From assembly GCF_003443895.1 (NCBI RefSeq), contig NZ_QQOA01000030.1, forward strand, positions 33,867 through 97,866: DNA of 64,000 bases, in the 5' to 3' direction. The position numbers were made by a program, and so were the translations under genes. Shown here in pieces: positions 18,314-26,108 of the stretch. How positions within the stretch are numbered: position 1 is the stretch's first letter; each line of letters begins with the position of its first letter. Under the pieces are notes generated by a model, which did no database searches, had not been told where the DNA came from, and saw only the letters and a list, made by a program, of their open reading frames with translations. The stretch is from Paraburkholderia phosphatilytica (GTDB taxonomy: Bacteria > Pseudomonadota > Gammaproteobacteria > Burkholderiales > Burkholderiaceae).

Positions 18314-18325
18314 TTGAATATTCAA
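18314..18325. promoter_or_regulatory. Perfect 12-bp palindrome upstream of ligB
   Basis: TTGAATATTCAA is a perfect dyad 281 bp before the ligB ATG. It stands out in GC-rich surroundings and is a candidate operator for the GntR or tandem-HTH LysR regulator. The distance from the gene is rather large, so the promoter would lie far upstream. Confidence 0.35.
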
Positions 18326-18605
18326 CAGACGTAGTGGACATTAGCGCCGGATCCGTCGCATTTCAACCACTTTCTGAAAATCCCGCGTCGGACTATATTG
18401 GATCCCATGCACCGGAACCGGGCAGTCGCCGCAGACTGCTTCCGCGTCGCGCCGCAGCGCCCGAACGAGGGTCGTCAGGGCTTATTGCGGCGCGCAAGGC
18501 CGCAGCGCGGCCGCACATGGACAAGACGAAGGGAGACAATGCGACGCAAGGCCCGACGTCGCGGCGCCCGGTTATCACATTGAAGCGCACCAAGGACAGT
18601 TGCAC

Positions 18606-19460
18606 ATGGCCAGAATCATCGGCGGAATCGGAACCTCACACGTACCTACCATCGGCCTCGCGTACGACCGCGGCCGGCAGAACGATCCGGCATGGATGCC
18701 GCTCTTCGAAGGCTACAAACCCGTGGCCGAGTGGCTCGCGCGCAAGCAGCCGGACGTGCTGCTGATGTTCTACAACGATCACGCGAACAGCTTTTTCTTC
18801 GACTGCTATCCGACCTTCGCGCTCGGCGTGAGCCCGACGCACGAATTCGCCGACGAAGGCGCGGGCCCGCGTCCGCTGCCGAACATCGCCGGCCATCCGC
18901 AGCTCGCCGCGCACATGGCCGACTGCCTCGTCAACGACGAGTTCGACCTGACGATCTTCCAGGAGCGTCCGCTCGATCACGGCGTCAATTCGCCGCTCAC
19001 GCTGCTGTGGCCGCATGAAGGCGGCTGGCCGGGCGCGCTGGTGCCGTTCGAGATCAACGTGCTGCAATATCCGCTGCCCACCGCCGCGCGCTGCTACAAG
19101 CTCGGCCAGTCGCTGCGCCGCGCGATCGAGAGCTATCCGGAAGACCTGAACGTGGTGGTGGTCGGCACCGGCGGCCTGTCGCACCAGGTGCACGGCGAAC
19201 GCTCCGGTTTCAACGACGAAGCGTGGGACATGGAGTTCCTCGACCTGATCGTGAACGACCCGGCGAAGCTCGCCGCGATGAAGCACGGCGACTACATCCG
19301 CCGCGGCGGCGCGGAAGGCGTCGAAGTGATCATGTGGCTCGCGATGCGCGGCGCGCTCGGCGACCGCGTGACCGAAGTCCACCGCAACTACTACCTCGCG
19401 ACTAGCACCGCGATGGCCGTCACGGTGTACGAAAACGCCGGCGAGGAGAACGCACGATGA
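18606..19460 (+). CDS. ligB: Class III extradiol dioxygenase beta subunit (protocatechuate 4,5-dioxygenase / gallate dioxygenase type)
   Basis: The Fe(II) catalytic subunit that opens the ring of protocatechuate between C4 and C5, or of gallate. The 284-residue protein has iron-ligand positions His12 (GTSHVP) and His59 (YNDHAN), the catalytic-histidine block GTGGLSHQ, and the Glu in GGAEGVEVIMW near the C-terminus. It starts at 18606 with AAGGA upstream; its stop overlaps the ligA start as ATGA. The beta gene precedes the alpha gene. Whether the substrate is protocatechuate, gallate or a methylated relative is not decided by sequence. Confidence 0.9.
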   Translation: MARIIGGIGTSHVPTIGLAYDRGRQNDPAWMPLFEGYKPVAEWLARKQPDVLLMFYNDHANSFFFDCYPTFALGVSPTHEFADEGAGPRPLPNIAGHPQLAAHMADCLVNDEFDLTIFQERPLDHGVNSPLTLLWPHEGGWPGALVPFEINVLQYPLPTAARCYKLGQSLRRAIESYPEDLNVVVVGTGGLSHQVHGERSGFNDEAWDMEFLDLIVNDPAKLAAMKHGDYIRRGGAEGVEVIMWLAMRGALGDRVTEVHRNYYLATSTAMAVTVYENAGEENAR

Positions 19461-19816
19461 ATCCGCAACTCGAAGGCATCGGCGACCTGCGCGGCACCTA
19501 CCCATTCGACGTGCTGCAGAGCGTGCACACGCTGCGCCTGAACCGCTTCTTCTGGCGCATGCGCGAAAAGGACTGGCGCGACCGCTGGCTCGCGAACCGC
19601 GCCGATACGTACGACGAAGCCGGCCTCAACGCGGAAGAACGCAAGCTGGTCGACGATCAGGACTGGATCGGCCTGATCCGCTATGGCGTGTGCTTCTTCG
19701 TGCTCGAGAAGTTCGCGCGCGTGGTGGGCGTGTCGAACCTCGGCATGTACGCGTCGATGCGCGGCGAAACGCTCGAAGCGTTCCTGAAGACACGACGCGT
19801 GCCGTCCGCCGCCTGA
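19457..19816 (+). CDS. ligA: Protocatechuate 4,5-dioxygenase alpha subunit (LigA)
   Basis: The small helical subunit (119 residues) that caps the LigB active site. Typical features are GTYPFDVLQSVHTLRLNRFF near residues 13-32 and GLIRYGVCFFVLEKFARVVG near 72-91. Translation is coupled to ligB by an ATGA overlap. Presence of a separate LigA points to a LigAB-type two-subunit enzyme, not the fused single-chain gallate dioxygenases GalA/DesB. Confidence 0.9.
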   Translation: MNPQLEGIGDLRGTYPFDVLQSVHTLRLNRFFWRMREKDWRDRWLANRADTYDEAGLNAEERKLVDDQDWIGLIRYGVCFFVLEKFARVVGVSNLGMYASMRGETLEAFLKTRRVPSAA

Positions 19817-19993
19817 CCCGTCGCACCTCGCGCTGCGCAATGAACGATCGCGCTGCGCGCGCGGCCCGCCGTTCCCGGCGCGGCCGCAGCTGCGTCTGAC
19901 CGTTTCCCGAAGTCGATCCGACAAGAACTTACCAGTAGAAAGATCGCGTAACAAATAATCTGGATAACTAATCAACACAAGGAGATCTACACA

Positions 19994-21091
19994 ATGAAGA
20001 AGACCCGGATCACGCTCGCGGTACTCGCCGGCACCTGCACGATGCCGCTGCTCGCACATGCACAGAGCAGCGTCACGCTGTTCGGCCTCGTCGATAGCGG
20101 CGTCACGTACGTGAGCAACCAGTCGGGCAGCCACAACGTGAAGATGGACGACGGTGTGAACGGCCCGAACCTGTGGGGCATGCGCGGCGCGGAAGACCTG
20201 GGCGGCGGCACGAAGGCGATCTTCGAACTCGTCGACCAGTTCCAGCTGGACAACGGCGCGTTCATGACGAATTCGAGCCTGTTCAGCCGCACGTCCTACG
20301 TCGGGCTGACCAACGATCGCACCGGCAAGCTGACGATGGGTAATCAGTACGACTTCATGACGGACTCGCTGTACTTCGGCAACGACGATCCGGCCGAACT
20401 GTCGGGCCACTTCTACGACTTCCGCGCCGGCCCGTTTACGAAGCTCGACCTGCCGAACAACCCGACAGGCGCGTTCGACTGGGACCGCATGGCAGGCGAA
20501 CGCGTGGCGAACTCGGTGAAGTACACGTCACCGGTGTACGCGGGCTTCAGCGCCGGCGCGATGTACGGTTTCGGCGGCGTGGCGGGTTCGGTGGGCGCGG
20601 GCAACTCGACGAGCTTCGGCCTCAACTACGCGGCCGGCTCGTTCGGCGCGAACGCGGCGTACACGAACATCAAGACCTACACGAGCGGCTCGCCGCAGGT
20701 CAGCGTGCGCAACTGGGGTGTGGGCGCGCACTACCGCTTCGGCGCGCTCGTTACCAATGCGCTCTTCACGACCGTGCACAACTCGGCGAATGGCGGCGGC
20801 GTGTACGAAGGCTCGGTCGGCGCGCACTACAACTTCACGCCGGCACTCAGCGTGGGCGCGTCGTACATGTACATGAAGGGCAACGCGGTGGTCGACAACA
20901 ATCACGCGCACCAGCTTGCAGGCATCGTCGACTACGCGTTGTCGAAGCGCACCAGCGTCTATGCGCTCGCCGTGTATCAGCGCGCGAACGCCGGCGCAAA
21001 TGCGCAGATCAACGGCATGAACGGCACCGACGACGCGTCGAGCAGCCCGACCCAGGCCGTCGCGCGGATCGGCATTCACACGCGCTTCTGA
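19994..21091 (+). CDS. Outer-membrane porin (Burkholderia OmpC/OpcP type)
   Basis: A 365-residue trimeric-porin-family protein. An N-terminal signal peptide ends at AHAQS (residues ~20-25). The mature start SSVTLFGLVDSGVTYVSN and the closing strand VARIGIHTRF with terminal Phe are typical. AAGGAGA precedes the ATG. It lies 177 bp after ligA, so it probably lets the aromatic acid through the outer membrane, like GalP in Pseudomonas. Its 3' end overlaps the convergent small gene by 16 bp. Confidence 0.92.
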   Translation: MKKTRITLAVLAGTCTMPLLAHAQSSVTLFGLVDSGVTYVSNQSGSHNVKMDDGVNGPNLWGMRGAEDLGGGTKAIFELVDQFQLDNGAFMTNSSLFSRTSYVGLTNDRTGKLTMGNQYDFMTDSLYFGNDDPAELSGHFYDFRAGPFTKLDLPNNPTGAFDWDRMAGERVANSVKYTSPVYAGFSAGAMYGFGGVAGSVGAGNSTSFGLNYAAGSFGANAAYTNIKTYTSGSPQVSVRNWGVGAHYRFGALVTNALFTTVHNSANGGGVYEGSVGAHYNFTPALSVGASYMYMKGNAVVDNNHAHQLAGIVDYALSKRTSVYALAVYQRANAGANAQINGMNGTDDASSSPTQAVARIGIHTRF

Positions 21092-21369
21092 TCGTCGCGC
21101 AACGCTGCAAGCAGTTCGTTGGTTTTCGCGAGCAGCGTGGCGTGATAGTCGGCGGGCAGCGCGATGTCGTCCATCACGGCCATCACGTCCTCGATGCGCT
21201 GCTGGAAGCGCATCGAAAGATCGACGGTCTGCGCGGCCGTCAGCATCGGCAGCACCGCCTCGACGAAGGTCTGATACGCGACCGCCTTCGCCGCGAGCGT
21301 CGACAGGCTCGCCGTATTTTTGCGCGCCTGTTCGACGAGCGCCTCGATCGGCAGCGGGCTCCTGTTCAC
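21076..21369 (-). CDS. Small conserved hypothetical protein
   Basis: A 97-residue, mostly helical protein (if started at GTG 21369) with no membrane segment and no motif I recognise. A GTG at 21369 preceded by GGAGAGG is a better start than the ATG at 21399, which has no ribosome-binding site. Its codon use matches neighbouring genes. It converges with the porin gene and overlaps its last 16 bp. Heptad-like spacing in LVEQARKNTASLSTLAAKAV suggests a helical bundle, vaguely phasin-like. Function unknown. Confidence 0.6.
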   Translation of the reverse strand: MNRSPLPIEALVEQARKNTASLSTLAAKAVAYQTFVEAVLPMLTAAQTVDLSMRFQQRIEDVMAVMDDIALPADYHATLLAKTNELLAALRDDQKRV

Positions 21370-21798
21370 CGGAGCCTCTCCGCTGCACGGCGGACGCACG
21401 CGCGTCCGTCAGTCGTCTTGCACATCATTTCCCCGCTCCCGTTTCTGATGCGTCATTCAACGCCGCGCGGTTGCGCCCGCGCGTTTTCCTTCCCGAACTA
21501 ACGGCAGTTGCGGATTGCGGCTGGATAGGCACGACGCGCGGATTGCGTTCGGAATGCGCTGTTGTTCGAGTCAGGGAATCCTGAATGCGACGGCGCGCCG
21601 CTTTCAAACGATCCGCGCCTGGCTCGTTCCTTCCGGTGACAGGACCTTGCCCCGCTTGATGCACGCTTGATGCACGATAGATAGATGCGGCTGCAATGAA
21701 CGAAAGCGGACCCTTTCACCGCACGTTCGCACCTGGCAACAGTCCAACGAGACGCTTTCGCGTTCACCCGAATCCTTTCAACCGATCATGGGGACGAC
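21370..21798. other. Non-coding stretch with a perfect 11-bp tandem duplication
   Basis: I see no gene between the small hypothetical gene and the secreted-protein gene. GCTTGATGCAC occurs twice head-to-tail (21654-21675), followed by GATAGATAGATG. It may be the upstream region of the gene at 21799; no clear promoter hexamers were found. Confidence 0.5.
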
Positions 21799-22476
21799 AT
21801 GGACATGAACCGCAACCGCATGTCTTCAACGCTGCGCAAGGTATCGCGCGCAACGGTATGCGCGTTGACCAGCGCATTCGCCGCATCGGCGGCATTCGCA
21901 GCGACCACGCAAGCCGATCTGCTGCCGCAGAACGCGCCGCATTACAGGACCGGCGACAACTGGACCTATCAGTTTTCCGACGCGCTGTCGCCGAACACGA
22001 AAACCGTCACGCAGACGGTGACGAGCGTGCGCGCGGACGGCAGCGCGGTCCTGCAGTTCGGCCCCGGCGGCGGACATGCCGTGTTGACGTCGGATGCGAA
22101 CGTCGTCCCCAACGCGTCCGATCAACACGCATGCGGCAACGGACTGCGTTTCCCGTTGCGCACGGGCGCGCGCTACGAGGCCGACTGCCAGGCGCACGAT
22201 CCGGGCGGCCAGCTGATCTCGCGCCGCGCCGAGTGCGAAGTGGAAGGCGTGGAAACGATCACGACGAAGGCCGGCTCGTTCGCCGCAATCAAGGTCAAGA
22301 TGACCGGCACATGGACTCCGCAATATGGCGTGGGCGGCGGCCCGATGCGGGAAACGCTGTGGTACGCGCCGAGCGCGAAGCGCATCGTGCGCGGCGAGTT
22401 CCAGGGGCAGCTCGCCGGCAAGGGCGCGCCCGCAACCACCGAAATGGAACTGGTGCGCTACGCGGTGAAACCGTAG
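21799..22476 (+). CDS. Secreted hypothetical protein
   Basis: A 225-residue protein with a signal peptide. A basic N-terminus (RKVSR) leads into an Ala-rich core that ends near FAASAAFAATT (~residue 35). The mature part is predicted mostly beta, with two Cys pairs (CGNGLRF..ADCQAHD and AECEVEG region). Segments such as GDNWTYQFSD and ETLWYAPSAKRIVRGEF recall periplasmic DUF3108-like beta proteins, but I cannot assign a family. The start could also be 21805 or 21820. It stands alone, upstream of the MerR-ATPase gene. Confidence 0.75.
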   Translation: MDMNRNRMSSTLRKVSRATVCALTSAFAASAAFAATTQADLLPQNAPHYRTGDNWTYQFSDALSPNTKTVTQTVTSVRADGSAVLQFGPGGGHAVLTSDANVVPNASDQHACGNGLRFPLRTGARYEADCQAHDPGGQLISRRAECEVEGVETITTKAGSFAAIKVKMTGTWTPQYGVGGGPMRETLWYAPSAKRIVRGEFQGQLAGKGAPATTEMELVRYAVKP

Positions 22477-22557
22477 CGGGCCGGCGCACAATCCGGTTGA
22501 CCCGGCCCCCGGGGCCGCCTTCATGATGGCCACAACGCACAACCGACGAGGTCCCGC

Positions 22558-23601
22558 ATGGATGTCCGCCCCCCCGGTCTCAACGCGTCCCGTGCCGCCG
22601 GCCGGCTTGGCGTATCGACCAAGGCGTTGAGGCTGTACGAGCAGCACGGCCTCGTCACGCCCAGCCGCACGTCGTCGGGCTACCGGATCTACTCGCCCGA
22701 GCAGATGCGCCGCGCCGAGCGCATCGTCACGCTGCGCGCGCTCGGCTTGAGCCTCGCGCAGGTCGCGGGCGTGCTGGACGGCGACTCGCGCAGTCTCGCC
22801 GATGCGCTCGCGGCGCACGAGGCCACGCTCGAAGACGAGCTCCGGCAGCAGGCTCGACGGATCGACAAGGTGCGCGCACTGCGGGCTGAACTGGCCAGCG
22901 GCCGCATGCCGGACGAGGTGGCGTTAACGGACGCGCTCGCCCGCACAGCGCTGCCCGCAGTGAGCTTCGCGTTGCCGTGGCCATGGGGCGGCGAGCCGTT
23001 CGAACTCGCCGACATCCGGCCGCTCAACTACCTCATCGGTCCGCTAGGCAGCGGCAAGACGAGACTCGCGAGGCGCATCGCCGAGGCGATACCCGGCGCG
23101 GTGTTTCTGGGACTCGACCGGTTGCAGAACCATGACGCGGCGGCGGTGATGCCCGCGCTGCATCCAAAAGTCGAGCGCGCGCTCGCATGGCTCATCGGCG
23201 AAGGCGCGACGCATTCGGATGCGCTCGTCACGCTGCTGGCAGGACTCGAAACGGAGGGCGCGACGGCGATCGTCGTGGACATGGTCGAACAGGGACTCGA
23301 CCATCCGACCCAGGAAGCGCTCGGTTCGTATCTCCGGCAACGCGCCGCAACCAGTGCCCCGCCGCTCTTCCTGATGACGCGCTCGTCCGCGTTGCTCGAC
23401 CTGACGCTCGTCGGCGCGTACGAAGCGATCGTCCTGTGCCCGGCGAACCACAGTCCGCCGGTGCGCGTCGCGCCGTATCCGGGTGCGCCGGGGTATGAAG
23501 CCGTGCTCACGTGCCTCGCGTCGCCCGAAGTGCGCGCGCGCACGGCTGGCATGATCGCGTGGCGGCCTGAATCACCCGCGGATGCGCTTCAACGCTCATA
23601 G
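22558..23601 (+). CDS. MerR-type regulator fused to a P-loop ATPase domain
   Basis: A 347-residue protein. Residues ~8-75 are a MerR HTH (GRLGVSTKALRLYEQHGLVT, then GYRIYSPEQM) with the dimerisation helix to ~115. From ~135 on is a nucleotide-binding domain: Walker A GPLGSGKT (161-168, Lys167) and a Walker-B/D-loop-like IVVDMVEQGLDHPTQEAL near 240, as in small ABC/SMC-type ATPases. The later segment LFLMTRSSALLD resembles their switch region. No transporter partner is adjacent. The target is unknown. It converges with a HAD gene, overlapping by 6 bp. Confidence 0.85.
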   Translation: MDVRPPGLNASRAAGRLGVSTKALRLYEQHGLVTPSRTSSGYRIYSPEQMRRAERIVTLRALGLSLAQVAGVLDGDSRSLADALAAHEATLEDELRQQARRIDKVRALRAELASGRMPDEVALTDALARTALPAVSFALPWPWGGEPFELADIRPLNYLIGPLGSGKTRLARRIAEAIPGAVFLGLDRLQNHDAAAVMPALHPKVERALAWLIGEGATHSDALVTLLAGLETEGATAIVVDMVEQGLDHPTQEALGSYLRQRAATSAPPLFLMTRSSALLDLTLVGAYEAIVLCPANHSPPVRVAPYPGAPGYEAVLTCLASPEVRARTAGMIAWRPESPADALQRS

Positions 23602-24210
23602 CAACTCCCAACGCACCAGTTCCTGCTCCAGCGCATCCGCATCGACGAAACGATAGCCGTGCAGCCCGGCGTCCACCGCGCCGGTCACGTTCGCTTCGGT
23701 GTCGTCGATGAAGAGCGTTGCATCGGGCGCGGCGCCGAGCTGCGCGACGCAGCCGAGATACGCACGCGCAGCAGGCTTCGCCGCACCGAACGCCGCCGAC
23801 GGATACACGTGCTCGCCGAACACCCGCGCGACGGGCGGATACAGGTAGCCGACGTGATCCGTGACGAGCCGGCAATTGTTGGTCAGCACGGCGATGCGAT
23901 GGCGCGCCGCGAGCCGCTCGGCCAGCGCGACGGCGGGCGCATTCGGCGTGATCGACGCACGCCGCGAATCAAGCCATTCGTCGCGGCTCACGCGGCGGCC
24001 CAGCAGGTCGCCGAGCGCATCGAGATACTCGTCCGCACTGATTTCGCCCGCATCGGCACGCGCTTCCAGGCCGGAACCCCAGATCGCGTGCCGCACCGTC
24101 TCGGGCGCGACGCCGGTGAGCGCCGACAGCCGACCGGTCCGCGCGCCGCGGTCGTAATGGGACAGCACGCCTTCCATGTCGAACAGCACCAGCGCGATCG
24201 GTGAAGTCAT
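23596..24210 (-). CDS. HAD-superfamily hydrolase
   Basis: A 204-residue HAD (subfamily IA-like) phosphatase. Motif I is FDMEGVL, with nucleophile Asp11 but Glu13 in place of the usual second Asp. Motif II is AVLTNNC, motif III the Lys in FGAAKPAARAY, and motif IV is LFIDDTEANV. GGAG precedes the ATG at 24210. The DxE variant can reduce phosphatase activity or mark epoxide-hydrolase/dehalogenase relatives. Substrate unknown. Confidence 0.87.
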   Translation of the reverse strand: MTSPIALVLFDMEGVLSHYDRGARTGRLSALTGVAPETVRHAIWGSGLEARADAGEISADEYLDALGDLLGRRVSRDEWLDSRRASITPNAPAVALAERLAARHRIAVLTNNCRLVTDHVGYLYPPVARVFGEHVYPSAAFGAAKPAARAYLGCVAQLGAAPDATLFIDDTEANVTGAVDAGLHGYRFVDADALEQELVRWELL

Positions 24211-24371
24211 GGCGTCGCTCCTGCGTCGCACGCGTCACGACGAGCATGCCATCCGGGAATTTTGGTGTCACGCGTGAACGGACGTGCATGCCACGCAAAG
24301 GCGCGATAGCCACGCACCGCGCAGCAAGCCGCGCGACGCCACCGCGCACCGACACAAGCCGCGCCGGTCGA

Positions 24372-25880
24372 TCAAGCCATCGACGCTTCGAACACCCGCC
24401 GGTAATTGCCGCCGAGTATCTGCTCCGTCTCCGGCTGCGAAAAACCGGCCTGCCGCAGCGCGTCGCCGAGCGCCGGCAACTGGCGGTAGCTGCGGAACAC
24501 CGGCGGCGAGATGAAGCCGAGCATGTCGGTGCCGAGCCCGACGTGCTCGACGCCGACCACGTCGACCATGCGCCGCATCCCGTGCGCCATCCCCTGCAGA
24601 TCGTGAAAGCTGCCCGAGCTGGGCCACACGCCGATCACGCCGCCGGTGTCCGCGACGGCGCGCGCATGATCCCCCGTGATCAGCCGGCTGCGCGGCCCCG
24701 GATGTGTTGCGAGCGCGGTGTGCGACAGCACCAGCGGCTTCGTCGTCGTGGCGGCCGCGCGCTTCACCAGATCGTAGGTGCCATGCGCAATATCGACGAC
24801 GATGCCGAGCCGGTTGCAGCGGCGCACCACGTCGGCGCCGAAGTCCGTCAGGCCGCCGTGCACCGGCGGCTCGGTCTGGATGTCGCCGAGCTCGTTCACG
24901 CGGTAATGCGTCAGTTGCAGATGGCGCAGCCGGTGCTGCGTGTACGCCTCGTCGACGCGGTCGAGCTGGCCTTCGAGAAAATCCGCGCCTTCCGCCGATA
25001 CGATCACGCACGGTCCCTGCCGCGGCAGCGTCGCGAGCGAGGCGGCGTCGGTGACGACGAGCAAGCGTTCGCGCTCGATCAGCTCGCCGGCGCGCTGGAA
25101 TTCGACCTGACTCAGCGCGTACAGCTCGCCCGGCTGCGCTGCGCGCCAGGCTTCGAAACGCTTTCGATCCGCCGACACGCGCGTGACGTTGGTGTCCGAG
25201 ACGATCGCGAGGCAGATCACGTGCATGCCGCCCTCGCGCATCGGCGCGGCGATCTCGGTGAGCGGCCGGTTCGCGCCGACCGACGGCAGCCGCGACACGA
25301 TCACATGGCCCTCGTGGCTGTGCATGTCCATCGTGAGCGCGCCGGGCGAGGGTGCCCACGTGGCGGTGCTGTTCGATGACGCGGGCGCGGCGTTGCTCAT
25401 GGATGCCGCCTGCGCTGACGACGCGGATGCATCCGGCGCCTGCGCTTCCGTATAGCCAGCGAAGCGGCCCGGCGCGCAGGCCGCGAGGCCGAGCGCCACG
25501 CCCGTTGCGAGGAACGCGCGGCGCGACATCGCGGTGTTCGATGCTGTCGCAACCGCATCCACCAGCCGGTAACGCCAGCCCGCGGGATCGTCGACGAGCC
25601 GTTCCAGGCGGCCACGCAGACGCACGGCATGCGCGCTCACGGGCACTTCGCCGCGCGCGAATACTTCGATGCAGCTCGCCGGATCGCGCGGCACGCAGCC
25701 GCCGCAACAGGGTTCGTCGGCGGCGAGCAGGAAGTAGCCGGCGTGGGGCGAGGCAAGGTCGAGCGGGATCATCCAGCCGCTCAGTTCGACGGCGATGCCG
25801 TGCAGGCAGGCCGCTTCGTCTGTGCGGATCGTGGACCAGTCGGGAAGCGCGGCGGGCGAGTCGGTGGTGGGCATGGGCAT
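24372..25880 (-). CDS. Membrane dipeptidase (peptidase M19) preceded by an extra domain and an internal Tat-lipoprotein signal
   Basis: About 502 residues from the ATG at 25880; other starts (25949, TTG 25964) are possible. Residues ~15-110 form a compact domain with SGWMIPLDLASP and DEPCCGGCVPRDP, like the DUF3299 family. At residue 118 a Tat/lipoprotein signal appears in the middle: MSRRAFLATGVALGLAACAPG. The M19 amidohydrolase domain follows, with metal-site motif MDMHSHEGH, VSAEGADFLEG, and VLSHTALATHPGPR. Either two genes fused in frame, or the dipeptidase starts independently at 25529, though I see no ribosome-binding site there. Confidence 0.75.
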   Translation of the reverse strand: MPMPTTDSPAALPDWSTIRTDEAACLHGIAVELSGWMIPLDLASPHAGYFLLAADEPCCGGCVPRDPASCIEVFARGEVPVSAHAVRLRGRLERLVDDPAGWRYRLVDAVATASNTAMSRRAFLATGVALGLAACAPGRFAGYTEAQAPDASASSAQAASMSNAAPASSNSTATWAPSPGALTMDMHSHEGHVIVSRLPSVGANRPLTEIAAPMREGGMHVICLAIVSDTNVTRVSADRKRFEAWRAAQPGELYALSQVEFQRAGELIERERLLVVTDAASLATLPRQGPCVIVSAEGADFLEGQLDRVDEAYTQHRLRHLQLTHYRVNELGDIQTEPPVHGGLTDFGADVVRRCNRLGIVVDIAHGTYDLVKRAAATTTKPLVLSHTALATHPGPRSRLITGDHARAVADTGGVIGVWPSSGSFHDLQGMAHGMRRMVDVVGVEHVGLGTDMLGFISPPVFRSYRQLPALGDALRQAGFSQPETEQILGGNYRRVFEASMA

Positions 25881-26108
25881 GAGCGGCGGTCGTGGCAGGT
25901 CGGGTGGTCCGGCGGCACAGCGATTTGCGGAATCATGCGGAGGCCGCATCCTGCGATGCTTCAACTCAGGATGCGATCCCCGCGTTTCGATTCCACGTCT
26001 CTCATACTTGAACGGCTCGCGAAGGATAATCCGTCGCGTGGGCGCACAGTGCGTTCAGCCCAACCCGCGTCGCCGCCCTGCTGCCGCCCGCTCAGTTGCC
26101 TGCGAACC

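Larger units (their letters stand above)
18031..18605. other. 575-bp non-coding stretch upstream of ligB
   Basis: I see no convincing gene here; the open frames present have no homology-like features or start signals. It holds the terminator of the GntR gene, a perfect palindrome at 18314-18325, and then a GC-rich leader with AAGGA ahead of ligB. It should contain the ligBA promoter, but no clear -35/-10 pair stands out. Confidence 0.6.

Noticed and set aside
18334..18765. A 143-codon open frame overlapping the start of ligB
   Set aside because: It runs through the promoter region and out of frame into ligB, with no ribosome-binding site or family features.
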